From Balneolaceae bacterium (GTDB lineage: Bacteria; Bacteroidota; Rhodothermia; Balneolales; Balneolaceae), in contig SLGL01000125.1 in assembly GCA_007123785.1 (NCBI GenBank), positions 1 to 8,392 on the forward strand: 8,392 bases of DNA, given 5' to 3'. The stretch's first letter is position 1. Every line of letters begins with the position of its first letter. A model generated the notes under the pieces. That model ran no database searches, was not told the DNA's origin, and saw only the letters and a program-made list of their open reading frames with translations. This document shows, piece after piece, positions 1-6,407 of this stretch. The position numbers were made by a program, and so were the translations under genes.

Positions 1-1814
1 AAGTGCCGGAGGGTTTTGAGGTTCGCCTGGCCGCGGCTGAGCCGGATGTGGTGCGGCCCATCGCGATGGCCATGGACGAACGCGGACGTGTGTGGGTTGC
101 CGAAGGGCATACCTATCCGCAGCGGGCGGAGGAAGGAGAGGGCAAAGACCGCATTCTTATATTTGAAGATACCAGCGGCGACGGAAAGCTTGACAGCAGA
201 AAGGTATTTACGGAAGGGCTGAACCTGGTGAGCGGTATCGAAGTAGGTTTTGGCGGCCTATGGGTCGGAGCGGCGCCCTACCTGATGTTTATTCCCATTG
301 ATGCAGAGACTGATCAGCCCGCAGGAGAGCCCGAGATACTGCTCGATGGCTGGGGCTACCAGGACACTCACGAAACCCTCAACAGTTTTCGCTGGGGCCC
401 CGACGGCTGGCTCTATGGTGTGCAAGGAATTTTTACCCATTCGAATGTGGGCAGGCCGGGAACTTCTGAGGACGAGCGGCAGCGCATCAATGCCGGAATC
501 TGGCGGTTCCACCCGGTGCGGCATGAATTCGAAGTGGTTGCACACGGAACAAGCAATCCCTGGGGGATCGATTTTAATGATGTGGGCCACGCTTTTACAA
601 CTGTCTGCGTGATTCCCCACCTCTTTCATGTCATTCCGGGAGCCCGATACCATCGTCAGGCCGGTGAACACTTCAATCCGTATACCTTCGATGATATCAA
701 AACCATTGCGGATCATGTGCACTATGTAGGTAATCGGGGGCCTCATGCAGGGAATTTCCGATCGGATGAAGCCGGAGGAGGTCATGCCCATGCCGGAGCG
801 ATGTTTTACCTCGGCAATGATCATTGGGGCATAGACCGTGATGCTATTTTTATGAATAACATTCACGGATACCGGGTCAATACCGATCATATCCGGCGTG
901 AGGGATCGGGCTACACAGCCTCCCACGGAGAAGATTTTCTGAAGGTACACGACTCCTGGTCGCAATGGCTTAACTACCGGATCGGCCCGGACGGATCGGT
1001 GACCGCCATCGACTGGTACGATAAAAACCAGTGTCACAGTCCCAACCCGGATGTGCACGAAAAAACGCTGGGCCGAATCTTCAATATCACCCATGAGAAA
1101 GATGAGTGGGTGAAGGTGGATCTTTCACATAAAACCGGCACGGAACTGGCTGAACTCCAGCTCCATCAGAACGACTGGTATGTGCGCCAGGCCCGGCGTA
1201 TTCTTCAGGAACGCGGCCCTGATGAAGAGGTTCATGCTATGCTGAGGGATATTCTGGAAAACCATCCGGAGGTGCCCCGGAAACTGCGGGCGCTCTGGGC
1301 ACTTCATGTTACCGGCGGAGTGAGTGAACAGAATCTACAGGAATTATTGCATCACAGCAGCGAGTATATCCGGGGCTGGGCCATTCAATTACTGATGGAG
1401 AGGAGCAATCCGTCTGACCAGCTGTTGGACCTGTTTGCGGAGATGGCGCGTGAGGATGAATCGGCACTGGTCCGGCTCAATCTGGCCTCGGTGATGCAGC
1501 GTGTGGAACCGGAACACAGATGGGCTATTCTCCAAGAGCTATCCCAAAAAAGCGGGGATGCCGATGATCAGAATTTGCCCCTGATGTTCTGGTATGCTGC
1601 CGAGCCGCTGGCCGAAACGGATATGAACCGTGCCCTGGAACTTGCAGAAGCGGCTGAACTGCCTGATATTCTGACGTACACCATCCGGCGCGTAGCCGCC
1701 ATCGGAACGCCCGAAGCCATTACGGTGCTCGAACGCTTCCGCGACCGGATTGACAGCCATGACCATCGCCATATCATCGACGCGGAAATTGAACGAATGA
1801 AAAATGAAAGATAG
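1..1814 (+). CDS. PVC-type putative membrane-bound dehydrogenase (beta-propeller plus HEAT-like tail), 5' partial
   Basis: About 603 residues are visible; the gene runs off the left edge. The in-frame GTG at position 3 is probably an internal valine, because the first visible residues (VPEGFEVRLAAAEP) already lie inside the conserved domain and no signal peptide precedes them. Residues 1-365 fit the TIGR02604-type 'putative membrane-bound dehydrogenase' / PVC-type propeller domain. Landmarks are DERGRVWVAE (25-34), WGPDGWLYG (131-139), a His-rich GGGHAHAGAM stretch (258-267), FMNNIHGYR (283-291), and GPDG followed by IDWYDKNQCH (328-345). Residues about 385-600 are helical and HEAT-like. Relatives often end in a c-type cytochrome with CxxCH; the only cysteines seen here (202, 344) are isolated and the protein stops after the helical part. 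It is probably an exported sugar or alcohol oxidoreductase, but substrate and cofactor cannot be read from the sequence. The FG-GAP gene 44 bases downstream is likely co-transcribed. Family call is firm, function weak. Confidence 0.85.
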   Translation, partial: VPEGFEVRLAAAEPDVVRPIAMAMDERGRVWVAEGHTYPQRAEEGEGKDRILIFEDTSGDGKLDSRKVFTEGLNLVSGIEVGFGGLWVGAAPYLMFIPIDAETDQPAGEPEILLDGWGYQDTHETLNSFRWGPDGWLYGVQGIFTHSNVGRPGTSEDERQRINAGIWRFHPVRHEFEVVAHGTSNPWGIDFNDVGHAFTTVCVIPHLFHVIPGARYHRQAGEHFNPYTFDDIKTIADHVHYVGNRGPHAGNFRSDEAGGGHAHAGAMFYLGNDHWGIDRDAIFMNNIHGYRVNTDHIRREGSGYTASHGEDFLKVHDSWSQWLNYRIGPDGSVTAIDWYDKNQCHSPNPDVHEKTLGRIFNITHEKDEWVKVDLSHKTGTELAELQLHQNDWYVRQARRILQERGPDEEVHAMLRDILENHPEVPRKLRALWALHVTGGVSEQNLQELLHHSSEYIRGWAIQLLMERSNPSDQLLDLFAEMAREDESALVRLNLASVMQRVEPEHRWAILQELSQKSGDADDQNLPLMFWYAAEPLAETDMNRALELAEAAELPDILTYTIRRVAAIGTPEAITVLERFRDRIDSHDHRHIIDAEIERMKNER

Positions 1815-1858
1815 CTCCGGTTTGATGGAGGTAAATCAACAGGTTAAATCAAAAAAAT

Positions 1859-3088
1859 ATGAAAAAATTAAAACGTATCGGTTTGATCACTGTAAGTATC
1901 GTGATGGCCTGTTTCCTGGTAAGTTCGGACAGAAACAGTTATGATCCTGAAAACGGGATGTTTAAAAAAATAGAGTTATCATCTGTCTTTTATGCCGAAG
2001 GCGGGGCTATTGGCGATCTGAGCGGAAACGGGACCCCGGATGTGGTTTGCGGGCCTTACTGGTACGAAGGGCCTGACTTTGAAAGTCGCAACGCTTACTA
2101 TGAACCCGTTGAATTTGATCCGCTCGAATATTCCGATCATTTTGTCACTGCTATAGCCGATGTGAATGACAGCGGCCGGAACGATATCCTGGTGGTCGGA
2201 TTTCCGGGGCAGGAAGCCTGGTGGTATGAAAATCCCGGAAGTGATGATGCGGACGAATACTGGCCGCGCCATCTGATCTTTGAACAGGTGGATAATGAAT
2301 CTCCCGCATTTGCCGACCTCACCGGAAACGGAAAACCGGAACTCATTTTTCACACGGACGGCTGGCTCGGATATGCTTCCCCCGATCCGGAGAATCCGTC
2401 CGAACCCTGGGTCTTCCACAGGATTTCCGAACGTGGAGACTGGGGCCGCTTTAACCACGGACTGGGCCTGGGCGATATTACCGGCAACGGGAATCCGGAT
2501 ATTCTGATGAAAGAAGGGTGGTGGGAGAATCCGGAAACCGAATGGGACGGGCAGACCCCGTGGCGGTATCATCCGGCTGATTTCGGGCCCGGCGGTGCCC
2601 AGATGTTTGCCATGGATGTGGATGGCAACGGACATAATGACGTGATTACATCACTTGAAGCCCACGGATGGGGCCTGGCCTGGTTCCGGCAGGTTCGGAC
2701 TGATGGTGAAATTCATTTTGAAAAGCAACTTATTATGGGGGAATCCCATGAGGACAACCCACACGGAGTGCGGTTTTCTCAGCCCCATGCAATCACTCTT
2801 GCCGATGTGAATAACAGCGGCCTGAAAGACATTATAACCGGGAAACGGTTCTGGGCACACGGGCCAGACGGAGACCCCGAACCCAATGCCCCCGCAGTTA
2901 TTTATGCTTTCAAACCGGACCGGAACGAAGACGGAAGCGTCGATTTTCTACCCATTCTGATTGATGATGACTCAGGTGTGGGCACCCAAATTGAAGCCGG
3001 CGACTTAACGGGCAATGGATATCCCGATTTGGTAACCTGTAACAAAAAAGGTGGGTTTGTTTTTTTGAATCGCTATCAGTCGAAATAA
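1859..3088 (+). CDS. FG-GAP/VCBS repeat seven-bladed beta-propeller protein, probable exported lipoprotein
   Basis: This is a 409-residue protein with a basic start (MKKLKR) and a hydrophobic segment to about residue 22. Cys18 in VMAC is a possible lipobox cysteine, although FLV after it is unusual, so ordinary signal-peptidase cleavage or a membrane anchor is also possible. Seven calcium-loop motifs of the form D-x-[TNSD]-[GND]-[NS]-G-x-x-[DE] start at D53, D101, D153, D206, D253, D316 and D382. Most are followed by strand and aromatic-rich sequence such as YWYEGP, WWYENP and WWENP. Seven motifs fit one closed seven-bladed propeller of the FG-GAP/VCBS (PF13517-like) class. Such proteins act at the cell surface or in the periplasm in binding or scaffolding; no catalytic motif is visible. 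It follows the dehydrogenase gene by 44 bases and probably shares its transcript. The ATG at 1859 is preferred because the signal sequence begins there. A GGAGG at 1827-1831 lies too far upstream (27 bases) to serve it in the normal way. Confidence 0.85.
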   Translation: MKKLKRIGLITVSIVMACFLVSSDRNSYDPENGMFKKIELSSVFYAEGGAIGDLSGNGTPDVVCGPYWYEGPDFESRNAYYEPVEFDPLEYSDHFVTAIADVNDSGRNDILVVGFPGQEAWWYENPGSDDADEYWPRHLIFEQVDNESPAFADLTGNGKPELIFHTDGWLGYASPDPENPSEPWVFHRISERGDWGRFNHGLGLGDITGNGNPDILMKEGWWENPETEWDGQTPWRYHPADFGPGGAQMFAMDVDGNGHNDVITSLEAHGWGLAWFRQVRTDGEIHFEKQLIMGESHEDNPHGVRFSQPHAITLADVNNSGLKDIITGKRFWAHGPDGDPEPNAPAVIYAFKPDRNEDGSVDFLPILIDDDSGVGTQIEAGDLTGNGYPDLVTCNKKGGFVFLNRYQSK

Positions 3089-3220
3089 TATGGTTTTTTG
3101 AAAAAGATAATATTTATGACATGCCATTACTGGCTCAGGTCCGGCATACAAACTCATTGGATTAAATTTATGGTTCTTATAGGAATTCTTGTGGGTTGGT
3201 TATTTTGAGATAAAGTAAGT

Positions 3221-3387
3221 CCCCTCTTGAGAGGGGAAATGTGAAGATGAAAGTGCGAAGCACGGTTCATCGAACGAGGGGTGTGTTTCTCTAAATCAAA
3301 CTTCGTGCCCTAAAGCACACACCCCTTGTCAGTCAAGAAACCACGACAAGTCGTGTTTTGACTAACTTTTTCCCTCACAAGAGGGGA
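3221..3387. repeat. Composite palindromic element with imperfect terminal inverted repeats (MITE/REP-like)
   Basis: The ends are inverted copies of each other: 3221-3237 reverse-complemented matches 3371-3386 with one missing C and one mismatch, including nine contiguous matches (CAAGAGGGG). Each end is also a small hairpin: CCCCTCT-TG-AGAGGGG on the left, CCCTC-ACAA-GAGGG on the right. Inside are a perfect 10-bp inverted repeat (AGGGGTGTGT 3277-3286 with ACACACCCCT 3317-3326), GTGC-GAA-GCAC (3253-3263), GTTC-ATC-GAAC (3265-3275), GTGC/GCAC (3305-3318) and CACGAC-AA-GTCGTG (3342-3355). The last sits inside an outer 9-bp arm pair (3328-3336 with 3358-3366, one mismatch). No ORF fills it. I recall similar CCCCTCTTGAGAGGGG and GGGGTGTGT repeats scattered through Bacteroidota-like genomes, but copy number cannot be judged from this window. 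It may be a non-autonomous mobile element or a REP/BIME-like sequence. Confidence 0.7.
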
Positions 3388-3465
3388 TGTCTTTTGGGCT
3401 ACCAATCCAATTTACCCATGCCTAAGGCACGTTGGGGCAAAGTCTCCAATAGAACCATATTTATG

Positions 3466-3480
3466 AAACAAATTTTGTTT
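3466..3480. promoter_or_regulatory. Perfect 15-base A/T-rich palindrome, candidate operator upstream of the transporter operon
   Basis: AAACAAA (3466-3472) and TTTGTTT (3474-3480) are exact reverse complements around a single T. The site ends 32 bases before the TTG at 3513 and 62 bases before the TTG at 3543, where a promoter or 5' leader is expected. Its symmetry fits a homodimeric repressor, but no regulator gene is in the window, and short A/T palindromes arise easily by chance in AT-rich spacers. Confidence 0.3.
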
Positions 3481-3512
3481 ATATCACAACCTCGAAATCC
3501 CCGACAAAATTT

Positions 3513-4331
3513 TTGCCATTACGAAAATCATATTCTTCTGTTTTGACTGATGCAGCCCCTGTTCATAATTCAGCACTCCGGATCTCTGATCTCAGCCTGT
3601 CGTTTGGCGGGGTGCAGGCACTCGACAAGGTTTCATTCCGGGTTGAACCGGGCACGATTCATGCTATTATCGGTCCGAATGGTGCCGGGAAAACCACTCT
3701 TCTGAACTGTATTTCCGGTCAGTACACTCCGCAGGGAAGCATCCGGTACGGTGAGACTGAACTGACCCGTATTCGTGCCCACCGCCGCATCGGGTTGGGC
3801 ATTGCCCGAACATTTCAGCACATCAATGTTTTTACAGAACAGACGGTTCTGGAAAATATGATGGTGGGTGGCCACCACCGCCTCAGGCGCGGACTGATGA
3901 GCCGGTGTCTCTACTGGGGGCGATGGGGCTGCCTGGACGAAGAACGCGCACTTCAGCGTGAAGCTTTTGAACTGCTGGAAAGAATGGAGATGCAGCAGTG
4001 GCGGGATCTGCCTGCCGGTGAGCTTTCCTACGGACTTCAAAAAAAACTGGAACTGGGCCGGGCACTGATGGCACAGCCCGGGTTATTGCTTCTGGATGAA
4101 CCCATGGCCGGAATGACAGAGCATGAAAAGAAGGAACTCTCCGGCTGGATTGCCGGTATTAACCGTGATGAGGCGATCACCATTGTGATGATTGAACACG
4201 ATATGAGCGTGGTACAGTCCCTTTCGCATTTTACGGTTGTGCTCGATTTCGGTAGAAAAATCGCTGAAGGAACACCCGCAGAAGTCGTGAAAGATGAACG
4301 GGTTCGCAAAGCTTACCTGGGGGAGGATTGA
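3513..4331 (+). CDS. livG: HAAT-family ABC transporter ATP-binding protein, LivG type
   Basis: This is one of the two cytoplasmic ATPases of a branched-chain-amino-acid-type (HAAT) importer. From the TTG at 3513 it has 272 residues. Walker A is GPNGAGKT (54-61), with the Q-loop region at ARTFQHINVF (98-107). The signature region is LSYGLQKKLELGRAL (171-185), Walker B is LLLLDEP (191-197), and the switch histidine lies in IEHD (H229). The C-terminal GTPAEVVKDERVRKAYLGED matches the BCA_ABC_TP_C tail (PF12399) typical of LivG. The signature reads LSYGL rather than LSGGQ, which I recall in other LivG-type proteins. No ATG occurs in frame before residue 116, so the start must be non-ATG. TTG 3513 or TTG 3543 (262 residues) both precede the conserved ALRISDLSLSFGG; neither has a clear ribosome binding site. 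It heads the operon, and its stop overlaps the start of the next gene by one base (TGATG). Function class is firm; the solute is not known. Confidence 0.93.
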   Translation: MPLRKSYSSVLTDAAPVHNSALRISDLSLSFGGVQALDKVSFRVEPGTIHAIIGPNGAGKTTLLNCISGQYTPQGSIRYGETELTRIRAHRRIGLGIARTFQHINVFTEQTVLENMMVGGHHRLRRGLMSRCLYWGRWGCLDEERALQREAFELLERMEMQQWRDLPAGELSYGLQKKLELGRALMAQPGLLLLDEPMAGMTEHEKKELSGWIAGINRDEAITIVMIEHDMSVVQSLSHFTVVLDFGRKIAEGTPAEVVKDERVRKAYLGED

Positions 4332-4333
4332 TG
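4321..4333 (+). promoter_or_regulatory. Ribosome binding site and one-base stop/start overlap, livG to livH
   Basis: GGAGG at 4322-4326 lies four bases before an ATG at 4331 whose A is the last base of the livG TGA stop. This favours ATG 4331 over the in-frame TTG at 4328 as the livH start and points to translational coupling. The site is embedded in the last Glu-Asp codons of livG. Confidence 0.75.
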
Positions 4334-5218
4334 GATTATTTTTGGGGTTTATTGATCAACGGAGTCCTGGTGGGCTCGATCTATTCGATGGTGGCGCTGG
4401 GTTTCGTGCTGATCTACAAGGCGTCAAAAGTGCTGAACTTTGCCCAGGGGGAACTGCTGATGATCGGTGCGTACATCTGTCTGGAACTGGTTTATCAGCT
4501 TCAGATTGGTGTTCTCGGTGCATTTTTGCTCACCCTTGTACTGATGTCTGTAATGGCCATACTGATTGAACGGCTGGTGCTGAGGCGGATGATGAATGCT
4601 CCCGTTATGAGCGTGGTGATGGTAACGATCGGCATCGGAATCATTCTTCGTTCCATCGTTTTATTGGTTTGGGGGCCGATCACTCTGCATTTTCCAGCAT
4701 GGATTCGAGATGTGCCTGTAGACCTGGGCTTCGTAAGGGTAAGTGTCATTTATATCTACAGTTTTGTGACCTGCCTGGTCTTTATGGCGGGTTTCGGACT
4801 GTTTTTCCGGTACACACGAACCGGCCTGGTCATGCGTGCTGCGGCCAGCTCTCAGGTGGCGGCGAGAAGTGTGGGAGTGCCTCTGCACCGGGTGTTTGCC
4901 CTTGCCTGGGTGGTGGCGGCCATCGTATCTGCGGCCGGTGGGGTGATTACCGGAAATATTGCCGGCCTGACTCCTGAACTCAGCGCTTATGGTGTGCGTG
5001 TTTTTCCCGCCGTAATCCTGGGCGGACTGGACAGTATTGTCGGCACAACGATCGCCGGTGTGATCATCGGAGTGATCGAAGAACTCGGGGGCGGCTACCT
5101 GCGCGACTGGACCGGACTGAGTGGACTCGGCACTGTGGCGCCATTCATTGTTTTGATTATCATTTTATGGATTCGCCCGCAGGGACTCATGGGAACCAAA
5201 GAGGTGGAGCGGTTATGA
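4331..5218 (+). CDS. livH: HAAT-family ABC transporter permease, LivH type
   Basis: This inner-membrane channel subunit of the BPD_transp_2 class (PF02653) has 295 residues from ATG 4331. About eight hydrophobic segments run through it, from about residue 8 to 281. Family landmarks are LNFAQGELLMIGAY (35-48; compare LNFAHG in relatives), RYTRTGLVMRAAASSQVAARSVGVPLHRVFALAW (160-193; the cytoplasmic coupling loop that contacts the ATPases), GVRVFPAVILGGLDSIVGTTIAG (221-243), and the RPQGLMG tail (282-288). Length and order of motifs are normal for a complete LivH. The start was chosen because ATG 4331 has a GGAGG four bases upstream. Its 3' end overlaps livM by four bases (ATGA), so equal expression of the two permeases is likely. 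It should heterodimerise with the LivM protein. The solute cannot be inferred from the permease. Confidence 0.93.
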   Translation: MDYFWGLLINGVLVGSIYSMVALGFVLIYKASKVLNFAQGELLMIGAYICLELVYQLQIGVLGAFLLTLVLMSVMAILIERLVLRRMMNAPVMSVVMVTIGIGIILRSIVLLVWGPITLHFPAWIRDVPVDLGFVRVSVIYIYSFVTCLVFMAGFGLFFRYTRTGLVMRAAASSQVAARSVGVPLHRVFALAWVVAAIVSAAGGVITGNIAGLTPELSAYGVRVFPAVILGGLDSIVGTTIAGVIIGVIEELGGGYLRDWTGLSGLGTVAPFIVLIIILWIRPQGLMGTKEVERL

Positions 5219-6264
5219 AACAATCCGCAGAAAAACATACGGAACATTCTGCTGCGAATGGCCTGCCACTGCTGGAAACGCGGTTTGAGCGGTACGGTGC
5301 GGTGGTGCTTGTTCTGGGGCTGGCGGTTGGCTCCCAGTTTTTGTCCGGCTACTATGTGTCTCTGCTGACCACCATCACCATCTTTTCTCTGGCGGCGATG
5401 GGGCTGAACCTGCTTTCAGGAAATGCCGGGTTAATTTCCATCGCACATGCGGCGTTTATGGGAGTGGGGGCATTCACTGCTGCCTGGTTTGTGATCGATA
5501 TGGGACTGCCGCTGATGGCTGCTCTTTTTTTGGCGGGAATCGTTACGGCTGGCGTCGGCCTGCTCTTCGGACTGCCCTCTCTGAGGCTGAGTGGTATCTA
5601 CCTGATCCTGGCCACCTTTGCGGCACAAATCATTCTTTACTGGTTTTTTGAACAGGCACTCTGGCTTACCAAAAGCCCGGATGGCCGACCGGTGGGCATC
5701 GCCTCCATCGCCGGTTTTTATTTCGATGATTCCGCCCATTATTTTCTGCTTGTGCTGGCTTTTACCGTGGCCGGTGGGGTGGTTTATTTGAACCTGTTGC
5801 GCTCGGGTCTTGGCCGTTCGATGGAGGCGATCAGAGAACGGCCGGTAGTCGCACAGTTAATGGGCATGAATCTTCAGAAAACCAAACTGGTTGCCTTTGC
5901 GGCTGGTCATTTTTATGCAGGCCTTGCAGGTGCGCTCTATGGATGGCATCTTCAGTTTGTGGCTACCGAGGCGTTTAACCTGATGAGATCCATCGAAATG
6001 CTGGTGCTCATCATTATCGGCGGGCTTGGTTCGCTGTCCGGGGCCGTGCTCGGTGCTATTTTCATAGTTTTGACGCCGGAACTGCTTGATATGGCTGGCA
6101 ACCGCCTTCTGGATGATGTTTCGGTGATTGCGCCCATGCGGCTGGGAATTTTCGGTATGTTGGTGGTGCTGTTCCTTCTTTATGAACCACGGGGAATGGC
6201 TCGGTCCTGGCGAAAGCTGATGCGCTATCTGGAAAGTAAGCTATTTAACATGAATTCAAAATAA
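5215..6264 (+). CDS. livM: HAAT-family ABC transporter permease, LivM type
   Basis: This is the second inner-membrane channel subunit (PF02653), 349 residues from ATG 5215. That start forms an ATGA overlap with the livH stop and has GAGGTGGAG at 5201-5209 upstream. An in-frame ATG at 5167 would add 16 residues read from within livH and is less likely. A polar N-terminal segment of about 27 residues precedes the first hydrophobic helix. LivM landmarks are GLNLLSGNAGLISIAHAAF (63-81), GLPSLRLSGIYLILATFA (119-136), GRSMEAIRERPVVAQLMGMNLQKTKLVAFAA (200-230; the ATPase coupling loop), AGLAGALYG (235-243), IIIGGLGSLSGAVLGA (266-281) and YEPRGMA (323-329). A basic tail of about 20 residues (after 329) follows. 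The gene appears intact. It is followed, two bases after the stop, by a C6/G6 hairpin repeat, so the operon may be attenuated or processed between livM and the binding-protein gene. Confidence 0.93.
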   Translation: MKQSAEKHTEHSAANGLPLLETRFERYGAVVLVLGLAVGSQFLSGYYVSLLTTITIFSLAAMGLNLLSGNAGLISIAHAAFMGVGAFTAAWFVIDMGLPLMAALFLAGIVTAGVGLLFGLPSLRLSGIYLILATFAAQIILYWFFEQALWLTKSPDGRPVGIASIAGFYFDDSAHYFLLVLAFTVAGGVVYLNLLRSGLGRSMEAIRERPVVAQLMGMNLQKTKLVAFAAGHFYAGLAGALYGWHLQFVATEAFNLMRSIEMLVLIIIGGLGSLSGAVLGAIFIVLTPELLDMAGNRLLDDVSVIAPMRLGIFGMLVVLFLLYEPRGMARSWRKLMRYLESKLFNMNSK

Positions 6265-6265
6265 A

Positions 6266-6300
6266 ACTCCCCCCTAAAAAGGTGGGATTAAGGGGGGTGT
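6266..6300. repeat. C6/G6 inverted repeat with two alternative stems, between livM and the binding-protein gene
   Basis: ACTCCCCCCT (6266-6275) pairs with AGGGGGGTGT (6291-6300) with one mismatch over 10 bp. The same left arm can instead pair with AGGTGGG (6280-6286) with one mismatch, so the two hairpins are mutually exclusive. On the plus strand no T-run follows, so it is not a standard intrinsic terminator for livM. On the minus strand the stem is followed by GTTTTATTTT, which looks terminator-like, yet no minus-strand gene feeds it. Similar C6/G6 repeats are, as I recall, common intergenic elements in Bacteroidota-like genomes. It could be an mRNA 3' stabiliser, an attenuator or simply a dispersed repeat. 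Confidence 0.6.
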
Positions 6301-6407
6301 TGAATCCTTGGTTTCTACATCGAAAAAAGCTTCATAATGTACCAGGTTTTTAAAGATTCTTACCCCAAAATCCCTTTATTTAAAAAGACAAAAAATCAAT
6401 TTAAAAG

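Larger units (their letters stand above)
3089..3512. other. 424-base intergenic gap: AT-rich spacer, palindromic repeat and candidate regulatory palindrome
   Basis: No convincing gene lies here. The first 130 bases (3089-3220) are AT-rich and show neither a stem with a T-run after the FG-GAP stop nor a recognisable promoter. Positions 3221-3387 hold a composite palindromic repeat, and 3466-3480 a perfect A/T palindrome; both are listed separately. The remaining stretch up to 3512 is AT-rich, probably carries the promoter of the transporter operon, and has no clear Shine-Dalgarno sequence. An 11-base palindrome (CAAAA-T-TTTTG, 3505-3515) covers the candidate TTG start of the next gene and could form a weak hairpin there. 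I found no good match to the Bacteroidota -7 consensus (TAnnTTTG) with a TTG about 20 bases upstream. Confidence 0.6.

Noticed and set aside
258..1094. Long minus-strand open frame (278 codons) antisense to the dehydrogenase gene
   Set aside because: It lies entirely opposite a strongly conserved coding region, shows no recognisable domain, and is the type of open frame that GC-biased third positions produce.
1979..2635. Minus-strand open frame (218 codons) antisense to the FG-GAP gene
   Set aside because: Its proline- and isoleucine-rich translation mirrors the repeated Asp/Gly/Asn codons of the sense gene and resembles no family.
3116..3208. Small ORF of 30 codons with a hydrophobic C-terminal stretch (FMVLIGILVGWLF)
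   Set aside because: It looks like a tiny membrane peptide, but there is no ribosome binding site, the length is within chance in AT-rich spacer, and nothing in the context supports it.
3221..3387. CRISPR-like repeats
   Set aside because: The repeated units are inverted and unequal in spacing, with no regular direct repeats and spacers, so this is a palindromic element and not an array.
3358..3546. Open frame of 62 codons running from inside the repeat to the start of livG
   Set aside because: It starts at a TTG inside a palindromic element, has no ribosome binding site or recognisable domain, and overlaps livG out of frame.
4669..4977. Plus-strand 102-codon frame within livH
   Set aside because: It lies out of frame inside a well-conserved permease gene and encodes a Cys/Gly-rich shadow without domain similarity.
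6308..6338. Possible sigma-70-like promoter (TTGGTT, 19-base spacer, CATAAT) ahead of the binding-protein gene
   Set aside because: Both hexamers are poor, the spacing is long, and Bacteroidota-like promoters follow a different consensus, which I did not find here either.
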